A DNA stretch of 16,482 nucleotides from contig CAMBRH010000040.1 in assembly GCA_945870115.1 (NCBI GenBank), forward strand, positions 1 to 16,482, read 5' to 3'. Below the pieces are notes generated by a model. The model was not told where the DNA came from, ran no database searches, and saw only the letters and a program-made list of their open reading frames with translations. A program made the position numbers and the translations under genes. The DNA comes from Chitinophaga pinensis. Lineage in GTDB: Bacteria > Bacteroidota > Bacteroidia > Flavobacteriales_D > Crocinitomicaceae. Positions 6,032-11,675 of this stretch are shown here, in pieces; position 1 is the first letter of the stretch, and every line of letters starts with the position of its first letter.

Positions 6032-8776
6032 TTAATTAAGTTTACCTTTATTTAACTCATTAACAAGCAGTTCTAATTTTTTGATAAAATCAGTAACTTC
6101 TTCATCAAAATGATCTACCAAACCATTTTCGATTTGATTTGCTTGTAAATAAAGTTCATTTTTTGCAATATAGTTTAGCGAAGGTTTTATCTTATGCGTC
6201 AAGGCTTTAATTTCTTCTTGATTATTTTGAAGTGTGGCATTTTTAAGCATCGATATTACTTCAGGTGTAGTTTCAATAAATGAATTCAACATTCGCTCAA
6301 TAATTTCTTGATTGTTATCAAAAATTACTTGTAAATTGCTTAAGTCAAGATAACTTTTTGTTTGTTGAACTTCAGAAAAAGTTTTATTTTCACGGCTCAA
6401 ATGTTTTTCAATAATTTTCTGTAATTCTATCTGTTTGAAAGGCTTACACAAATAGTCATTCATTCCATTCTCAAGATAACTTGCAAGTTCATTGAGTTCG
6501 ATATTTGCTGTTAAAGCAATAATAGGAGTATTAATTTTTAATTCATTTCGAATTTTCCAAGAAGCCTCAATACCATCTAAAATAGGCATTCTGATATCCA
6601 TTAAGATGATGTCAAAAGTTTCCTTCTCAACAAATTTCACTGCCTCTTTGCCGTTTGTAGCGGTTTTTACAATCATTTTCCATTGTTCAAGGATTGATTG
6701 AGCTAAAATTAAATTTATATCATTGTCATCTGCAACCAATACTTTTAAATTAGCAAGATGCAAAGTATCAGCAAGTTTTTTTGAAATAATTTCAGGAAGC
6801 AAGGTTTTTTCTAAATTAATATTAAAGTAAAATCTACTTCCTTTTCCAAACTCAGTGCTAACTTCAAGTTCACCCCCAAAAAGACTTACCAACTGTTTTG
6901 ATATAGAAAGTCCTAAACCTGTCCCACCAAATAAACGTGAAGTTGATTCACTTGCTTGTTTAAATTGTTCAAAAATCAAATTCAACTTTCCTGCTTCAAT
7001 GCCTATTCCAGTATCGACTACTTCAAAACGTAGGTTGTCAATTTTTTCATCAATTTTAATGATTTCACAATTCAAACTTACTTTACCGCTTGGTGTAAAT
7101 TTTATTGCATTACTCAATAGATTTGTGAGAATTTCTCCCAATCGCACTGGATCTGCTAAGTAACCACTTATTTCTTTAGTTTTAATACGATTTGTTAACA
7201 AGATGTTCTTTTCATCAGCTTTTAATGCAAGCAAAGTAATACTATTCTGAATCACTTGTTTAATATCAATAGGAATTTTCTCTAATTCAATTTGACCAGA
7301 ATCGACTTTAGAAAAATTCAAAATGTCTTTAATGATAATCAGCAGATTTTCTGACGAAACCGAAATGGCATTTAAATATTTTTCTTGCGAAGCATTTAGT
7401 TCTGATTGAAGCAAAAGTTCACTCATTCCAATAATTGCATTTAATGGTGTTCTAATTTCGTGACTCATATTAGCCAAAAACATTTCCTTTGCATGTAACG
7501 AATTTTCAGCAATTTCTTTTGAAGATCGAAGTTCTTCTTCCATTTTTTTTCGTTCACTGATGTCAAGATGAATTCCAATTGTGCCCAAGAATTTATCATT
7601 CATGTCGTAAAATGGTGCACCGGAAATCATCACCCAAACTTTTTCACCTGATTTTTTTGTGAGTTGAAGTTCGTAAACTGATGGTTTTCCCTCTTGCCTT
7701 TTGGCCTCTTGTTCTTTCATGATTGCCTTTGCTTCGTCATCAAGTAATAAATCAATTGCGTTTACGCCAATAATTTCTTCTTCTTTAAAACCAACTAATT
7801 CGCAAAATTTCGGATAAGCTCGAACGATAGTATTATTTAAATCTGCTTCTACTAGTCCTAACTCTAGATTTTCAAGAATACTGCGGTATTTCTCCTCACT
7901 TCTTATCAAATATTGTTCAGACATTTTCTTTTCCGTAATATCTCTGGCAAGCGCGATCCATTCAAATCTTCCAGCTTCTGTTTTTATTAAATTTACAGAT
8001 TGTTCTAACCAAATTTTTGTTCCCGATTTTGAAATGATGGGAAATTCAATTGTAGTACTTTCCAAATTTTGCTCCAATTGAAAAGCGTAAAAATTTTGAA
8101 GTTTGATTTTATACTTTTCTTCCAACAAAAAGGTATAGTTTTGATTGATGATTTCATCTTCCGAATAACCAGTTATTTTGGATGCATTCGGATTCACATA
8201 AATATAATTTCCTTCAGAATTTACACGAAATATGATATCCGTAGAAGATTCAACTAAAATTTTATATTTTTCTTCAGCTATTTTGAGATTTTCGTTATTT
8301 ATGAGAAGCTTTTTCTCATTTTCGATTAATTCTTCATTTAATTTAATTAAATCCTGGTTGGTGATTTCTTTTGATCGAAGTAGTTGTAAATTGTCTGTTA
8401 CCATGTCATGGAGTGCAAAATCAGAAATCAATAAATGATTATTTTCTAACTCATTGATTTCAGTTAGCCAAGGGGAATTGATGTAAATGATGCTTTGAGT
8501 AGATTTTTCGTAAATTAATTGACCTCTAAAGAGGATTTTTGATTTTTTACATTCTAAAATTATTACCAAATCCAAATGTTGTAAAAAAGAATCAAAAGTA
8601 AATTTTATGGACATCTTTGGTCGCACAAAATTAAAGGCTGAACTTATGTGCTCTCCAACTAGATTATTGCAAATTTTTTGAAGGGATGGTCCAATCCTAA
8701 GAATTGTTAAATCCTTATTTATTTCAAGATAAAATGGAAAAAGTTTTATAAAATTGGAAACATCTAAATTTTTCAT
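6032..8776 (-). CDS. Hybrid sensor histidine kinase, H-NOBA-PAS-PAS-HisKA-HATPase-REC-HPt
   Basis: This 914-residue protein has no membrane helix. Residues 8-135 match the haem-NO-binding-associated (H-NOBA) domain of soluble guanylate cyclase: FPFYLEINKDLTILRIGPSL, VGEHISSAFNFVRP, LFRGQLIYE and LLISDFALHDMVTDNL. A coiled coil follows (about 136-172), then two PAS domains with PAC motifs (about 173-285 and 292-412). HisKA has phospho-acceptor His439 (MSHEIRTPLN). The ATPase domain has N-box Asn552/Asn556, Asp588 (DTGIG) and GGTGLGL (617-623). A receiver follows (Asp683-Asp684, Asp727, Lys778). A C-terminal HPt has His861 (HKIKPS), the form common in Bacteroidota. The protein can therefore run a complete His-Asp-His relay and pass phosphate to separate receivers. 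Its ATG overlaps the TGA of the H-NOX gene (ATGA), supporting a coupled sensor-kinase complex. All catalytic residues seen are intact. NO as the signal is inferred from the partner. Confidence 0.95.
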   Translation of the reverse strand: MKNLDVSNFIKLFPFYLEINKDLTILRIGPSLQKICNNLVGEHISSAFNFVRPKMSIKFTFDSFLQHLDLVIILECKKSKILFRGQLIYEKSTQSIIYINSPWLTEINELENNHLLISDFALHDMVTDNLQLLRSKEITNQDLIKLNEELIENEKKLLINNENLKIAEEKYKILVESSTDIIFRVNSEGNYIYVNPNASKITGYSEDEIINQNYTFLLEEKYKIKLQNFYAFQLEQNLESTTIEFPIISKSGTKIWLEQSVNLIKTEAGRFEWIALARDITEKKMSEQYLIRSEEKYRSILENLELGLVEADLNNTIVRAYPKFCELVGFKEEEIIGVNAIDLLLDDEAKAIMKEQEAKRQEGKPSVYELQLTKKSGEKVWVMISGAPFYDMNDKFLGTIGIHLDISERKKMEEELRSSKEIAENSLHAKEMFLANMSHEIRTPLNAIIGMSELLLQSELNASQEKYLNAISVSSENLLIIIKDILNFSKVDSGQIELEKIPIDIKQVIQNSITLLALKADEKNILLTNRIKTKEISGYLADPVRLGEILTNLLSNAIKFTPSGKVSLNCEIIKIDEKIDNLRFEVVDTGIGIEAGKLNLIFEQFKQASESTSRLFGGTGLGLSISKQLVSLFGGELEVSTEFGKGSRFYFNINLEKTLLPEIISKKLADTLHLANLKVLVADDNDINLILAQSILEQWKMIVKTATNGKEAVKFVEKETFDIILMDIRMPILDGIEASWKIRNELKINTPIIALTANIELNELASYLENGMNDYLCKPFKQIELQKIIEKHLSRENKTFSEVQQTKSYLDLSNLQVIFDNNQEIIERMLNSFIETTPEVISMLKNATLQNNQEEIKALTHKIKPSLNYIAKNELYLQANQIENGLVDHFDEEVTDFIKKLELLVNELNKGKLN

Positions 8777-9321
8777 GAGCTATGTTTTACGGTAAAAATA
8801 TCATGCCAAACGTCTGTTTTTTCACTAGATTTTAATTCTATGGTGCATGTTGTTCCAAACATTTCCGCTATGCCATGAATTAGACCAACAACAAAATGTG
8901 TCAGGCCATCTCGCGAAGAATAATAGTGCAGTAGAATGGTTTTGTCATCAAAATCTTCCACAATAAATTCTGGTGGACTTAATTTTGGATAAATAAGCAT
9001 TATTCGACTGTGAAAGTGAGGCAAATTATGCAAAAATTCTGTAAAATTGTTTCCTCCTGCTTTCATTAAATCTCCATACTTTTCCATTCCTGTTTTTAGC
9101 ACCCAGTATTTTCCAAAAGCTTCTAAAATAGCTGACGCTGGTAAGTCCAAAACATTCGATGCAGCTCCCACTAAATCAAAGGTAACATCATCATCATAAG
9201 CTTGGTCGCTTAAAAAATAATCTACCTTTACACCTGCATCGGCTTTAATTTTTAACCACTTTTCTTCGCCAAAATTTTCAGTCACTAAACCTTGAATGGC
9301 TTGATTTACAATTCCGTACAT
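8773..9321 (-). CDS. Stand-alone H-NOX (haem NO/oxygen-binding) sensor protein
   Basis: This 182-residue soluble protein is a full-length H-NOX domain. It starts MYGIVNQAIQGLV, as this family does. The proximal haem ligand is His104 (LPHFHSRI), followed by the Pro-Pro pair 116-117 (SPPEF) where the conserved haem-distorting proline lies. The propionate-binding YxSxR motif is Tyr133, Ser135, Arg137 (HYYSSRDGL). At the position of the distal tyrosine of oxygen-binding H-NOX proteins I read Phe143, so selectivity for NO over O2 is expected. H-NOX proteins encoded beside histidine kinases usually bind and regulate the kinase. Here the kinase gene overlaps by 4 bp and carries the matching H-NOBA domain, which makes the pairing very strong. 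The gene is 2 bp after the sigma-54 regulator. Family assignment is secure; NO as ligand is inferred from residues and family knowledge. Confidence 0.95.
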   Translation of the reverse strand: MYGIVNQAIQGLVTENFGEEKWLKIKADAGVKVDYFLSDQAYDDDVTFDLVGAASNVLDLPASAILEAFGKYWVLKTGMEKYGDLMKAGGNNFTEFLHNLPHFHSRIMLIYPKLSPPEFIVEDFDDKTILLHYYSSRDGLTHFVVGLIHGIAEMFGTTCTIELKSSEKTDVWHDIFTVKHSS

Positions 9322-9323
9322 AA

Positions 9324-10676
9324 TTAATTAATTTCGATGTTATTTTCTTTTATTAACCTATAAATTGTTGATTTTCCAATGTCTAGTATTTCTGCAACCT
9401 TTGCAATATTTCCCTTGTATTTTTGCATATAAATTTTGATGAGATTATTTGTAACCTCATTTAAGGTCAGTTCAATCGAAAAAACATCTTCCATTGCATT
9501 TGTTTCATTGAGAATAATATTTTCTGTTTCAATTGAATTACCATCACTTAGAACCATCGCTAAATCTATAATTGATTTTAACTCTCTAACATTCCCCGGA
9601 AAATTATACTTCATTAATTTTCTGACTGAATCTTCATTCAAAGTTTTCGCTGGAAAATCATTTTCTTTGGCAAATAATTTAATGAAATGACTCGCCAAAA
9701 GAATAATATCTGATTTTCTTTCACGTAAAGGTGGCAATTCTATTGGCAAACCAATTAAACGATAATAAAGATCTTGCCTGAATCGATTTTTTTTGACTTC
9801 GTCATTTAAATCTCGGTGTGTAGCAGTAATGATTCTGCAATTTATCTTAATGGGTTTATTTTCACCTACGCGAGTTATTTCACGTTCTTGCAAAACACGC
9901 AAAATTTTAACTTGTGTGTGCAAATCCATTTCACCAATTTCATCTAAAAATATTGTTCCACCTTCAGCTTCTTCAAACTTACCAATTCTTCTTACTTGCG
10001 CTCCTGTAAAGGAACCTTTTTCATGCCCAAACAACTCGCTTTCAATTAGTTCTTTCGGTATAGCGGAAACGTTTATTGCAACAAATGGACCTTTTTTTTG
10101 CTTGGAATTATAATGTATGGCTTTTGCAATTAACTCTTTACCCGTGCCAGTTTCTCCATTAATAGAAACATTAATGTTAGATTGACATGCTTTTTCTAAA
10201 AATAAAAAAGTTGCCTTTATTTTCTCACTTGTTCCAACAATAGATTTTGAAAAGTCATACTTTTTGGATATTTCCTCAGATAATTTTTCAATTTTTTCTT
10301 TAAGCGCATCGTGTTCCTTTATTTTTATTAAAGTATTCCAAAGTCTCTCTTTAATATCGTTATCTTTAACAAGATAATCATAGACCCCATTTTTTAATAA
10401 ATTTAGGGCCACAGAAATATCATTTTGCCCAGAAATTATGATTATTTCAGTTTCAGGAGATTCTTTTTTGATAATTTTAACTATATCATCTCCTTTATAA
10501 TCAGGTAAAGAGTAATCCAAGGTAATTACTTCAGGCCTAAAATGCAATGATTCAATTAGATCCTTTCCAGAATGAAATTTCTTTACGATGAAATCAGGAT
10601 TAAGTGCAATCTGATACTGCAAAAAATCTGCATACCAATTATCATCTTCACATACGAAAATTTCAAATTTTTTCAT
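9324..10676 (-). CDS. NtrC-family sigma-54-dependent response regulator
   Basis: This 450-residue protein has three domains. The receiver (about 4-120) has Glu10-Asp11-Asp12, phospho-acceptor Asp54 (ITLDYSLPD), Ser82 and Lys104. The AAA+ domain (about 145-375) has Walker A GETGTGKE (174-181), the sigma-54-contacting loop GSFTGA (221-226), Walker B TIFLDEIG (241-248), and the arginine-finger region FRQDLYYRL. A Fis-type helix-turn-helix ends the protein (about 420-446, GNIAKVAEILDIGKSTIYRL). All motifs needed to open a sigma-54 promoter after phosphorylation are present. It is the first gene of the operon with H-NOX and the hybrid kinase, so it is the likely transcriptional output of the haem-sensing relay. 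Likely targets are the adjacent polysaccharide operon and its own operon, but no clean -24/-12 site is seen at either, so direct targets may lie elsewhere. Confidence 0.95.
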   Translation of the reverse strand: MKKFEIFVCEDDNWYADFLQYQIALNPDFIVKKFHSGKDLIESLHFRPEVITLDYSLPDYKGDDIVKIIKKESPETEIIIISGQNDISVALNLLKNGVYDYLVKDNDIKERLWNTLIKIKEHDALKEKIEKLSEEISKKYDFSKSIVGTSEKIKATFLFLEKACQSNINVSINGETGTGKELIAKAIHYNSKQKKGPFVAINVSAIPKELIESELFGHEKGSFTGAQVRRIGKFEEAEGGTIFLDEIGEMDLHTQVKILRVLQEREITRVGENKPIKINCRIITATHRDLNDEVKKNRFRQDLYYRLIGLPIELPPLRERKSDIILLASHFIKLFAKENDFPAKTLNEDSVRKLMKYNFPGNVRELKSIIDLAMVLSDGNSIETENIILNETNAMEDVFSIELTLNEVTNNLIKIYMQKYKGNIAKVAEILDIGKSTIYRLIKENNIEIN

Positions 10677-10718
10677 TATTATTTTTTTCTAAATCTAGGT
10701 AAATAAATTTAAAACAAA

Positions 10719-10751
10719 TCTACAAATGAACAAACATATTCTACAAATGAA
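10719..10751. repeat. Direct repeat of 12 bp at 21-bp period flanking the -7 element
   Basis: TCTACAAATGAA occurs at 10719-10730 and 10740-10751. The copies sit on both sides of the -7 element of the sensory operon, one between -33 and -7 and one just downstream. The outer ATTC/GAAT bases of the second copy give it partial dyad symmetry. The arrangement fits an operator for autoregulation; the binding protein is unknown. Confidence 0.5.
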
Positions 10752-10764
10752 TATTTAAAGCCAA
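10731..10764 (-). promoter_or_regulatory. Candidate promoter of the NtrC/H-NOX/kinase operon
   Basis: On the minus strand TATGTTTG (10738-10731) is an exact match to the Bacteroidota -7 consensus TAnnTTTG. A TTG (10764-10762) lies 23 bp upstream as the -33 element, at the long end of accepted spacing. A start near 10724 leaves a leader of about 48 nt to the ATG at 10676. This suggests housekeeping rather than sigma-54 transcription of the sensor operon. Confidence 0.55.
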
Positions 10765-10824
10765 ATTACGAAAATTTCTTATTTTAAGAAAGAATACAAT
10801 AATAAGAAAATAGAATCATTTTGT

Positions 10825-10862
10825 AAACAAAAAACCCTAATCTTATCAGTAAGATTAGGGTT
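10825..10862 (-). terminator. Rho-independent terminator of the lipoprotein gene
   Basis: AACCCTAATCTTA (10833-10845) pairs perfectly with TAAGATTAGGGTT (10850-10862) across a 4-nt loop, giving a 13-bp stem. On the minus strand it is followed by TTTTGTTT (10832-10825). It lies 25 bp after the lipoprotein stop. No T-run follows on the plus strand, so it acts in the minus direction and insulates the sensory operon from the lipoprotein transcript. Confidence 0.88.
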
Positions 10863-10887
10863 GAAGAATTAATTACTATAAAGAAAC

Positions 10888-11289
10888 CTATTTCCCCTCG
10901 AAAATATGATCAATATTTGATAATTTCATAATCATCATGCCGTCCGTAACTTTTGTTACAGTAAATATCTTAGATTTTTTCTTTGGCCCATAAAACAAAA
11001 ATAAATCAGTTTGTTCTCCATACTTAGTAGTAATCCAAGTTCCTTTCAAATCTTCAAAATCTGTCATACTGCCTTCTTTGTACCAACGAGCAGTAAAGGT
11101 TTCGTCATCTTTTAAATCAAAAAAGATATTGTTTACACCAAGAATTTTGTCTTTTTCGGGTCCGAAACCAACTACTTTAGTTAAAGTCCAACGTTTTACA
11201 AAACGTTCATCAGCGTTTGAGCTTGAACATGCACTAAAGACAGTTACAAGTACTGATAAAATTAAAATGTTAAATAAGTATTTTTTCAT
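10888..11289 (-). CDS. Small lipocalin-like lipoprotein of unknown function
   Basis: The 133-residue protein has a lipoprotein signal peptide: MKKYLF, a hydrophobic stretch, and the lipobox FSAC with Cys21 as the lipidation site. The mature part (CSSSNADE...) is short and predicted to be mostly beta-strand, with a W-x-L start (Trp34), FTARWYKEG and DLKGTW segments typical of small lipocalin-like domains of Bacteroidota lipoproteins. The ligand is not known and no catalytic residues are recognisable. The acidic residues after the lipidated cysteine (NADE) could favour export to the outer face of the outer membrane, as in the lipoprotein export signal of this phylum, but the match is weak. It is a single-gene unit with its own promoter and terminator, divergent from the cco operon, so a role in oxidase biogenesis or in polysaccharide export cannot be claimed. 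Confidence 0.8.
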   Translation of the reverse strand: MKKYLFNILILSVLVTVFSACSSSNADERFVKRWTLTKVVGFGPEKDKILGVNNIFFDLKDDETFTARWYKEGSMTDFEDLKGTWITTKYGEQTDLFLFYGPKKKSKIFTVTKVTDGMMIMKLSNIDHIFEGK

Positions 11290-11300
11290 GTTTTTAAATT

Positions 11301-11334
11301 TTATTATGACAAATATATTTATTTGTCATAATAA
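11301..11334. promoter_or_regulatory. 15-bp perfect inverted repeat over the lipoprotein promoter
   Basis: TTATTATGACAAATA (11301-11315) and TATTTGTCATAATAA (11320-11334) are exact reverse complements separated by TATT. On the minus strand the element contains TATATTTG (11317-11310), an exact TAnnTTTG -7 match placed about 20 nt upstream of the lipoprotein ATG. The dyad thus covers the promoter and probably serves as an operator for a dimeric regulator. The AT-only centre and lack of a downstream gene end argue against a terminator. Confidence 0.6.
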
Positions 11335-11361
11335 AAAACACCTTTTGTTGATAAATATTTT

Positions 11362-11377
11362 ACAAAATCGATTTTGT
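11362..11377. promoter_or_regulatory. 16-bp perfect palindrome between the lipoprotein gene and ccoS
   Basis: ACAAAATCGATTTTGT is a perfect palindrome in the divergent intergenic region, 107 bp before ccoS and about 73 bp before the lipoprotein gene. Its place between two divergent promoters suggests a protein-binding site, but AT-rich palindromes of this size can also arise by chance. Confidence 0.3.
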
Positions 11378-11413
11378 TAACAAAAGCCAAAATTCCCTAA
11401 TAATTCACAAAAA

Positions 11414-11427
11414 ATGACATCTATCAT
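11414..11427. promoter_or_regulatory. FNR/CRP-like dyad upstream of the cco operon
   Basis: ATGACATCTATCAT has the core TGAC-N4-ATCA of the FNR-family box (TTGAY-N4-RTCAA), with both outer bases differing symmetrically. Its centre is 63 bp upstream of the ccoS ATG. A weak -7-like AAATTTTG (11455-11462) would put transcription start near 11468, so the dyad would lie at about -47, close to the usual activator position. FNR-type control of cbb3 operons is well known in bacteria. Confidence 0.4.
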
Positions 11428-11483
11428 GTTTTCGACTAACTCAACTCATTCTTTAAATTTTGCACTATCCCTTACTTTGTAGC

Positions 11484-11675
11484 ATGGGAATAATATACTT
11501 AATGTTGGTTGTAAGTTTGGTAATTGCCCTGTTTTTCTTGCTTTCATTTTTTTGGGCTACAAAAACAGGACAATATGATGATGATTATAGTCCATCAGTG
11601 AGAATTCTCTTTGATGATGAAATAGAAGTAAATACAAATCAAAAACAAACAGAAAATGGAAGTAGAAAAGTTTAG
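11484..11675 (+). CDS. ccoS: cbb3-type cytochrome oxidase assembly protein CcoS
   Basis: This 63-residue protein consists of one N-terminal membrane helix (MGIIYLMLVVSLVIALFFLL), then SFFWATKTGQYDDDYSPSVRILFDDE and a polar tail. The FxWA-x-xxGQYDD motif followed by a short acidic stretch is diagnostic of CcoS, which is needed to place cofactors into the cbb3 oxidase. The ATG at 11484 begins exactly at the conserved N-terminus; the in-frame TTG at 11460 would add eight residues and is not needed. It overlaps the next gene by 20 bp. The copper-ATPase gene ccoI, which often precedes ccoS, is absent here. Confidence 0.93.
   Translation: MGIIYLMLVVSLVIALFFLLSFFWATKTGQYDDDYSPSVRILFDDEIEVNTNQKQTENGSRKV

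Noticed and set aside
11460..11483. Upstream TTG start for ccoS
   Set aside because: It adds eight residues ahead of the conserved MGIIYLM start and overlaps the likely promoter -7 region.
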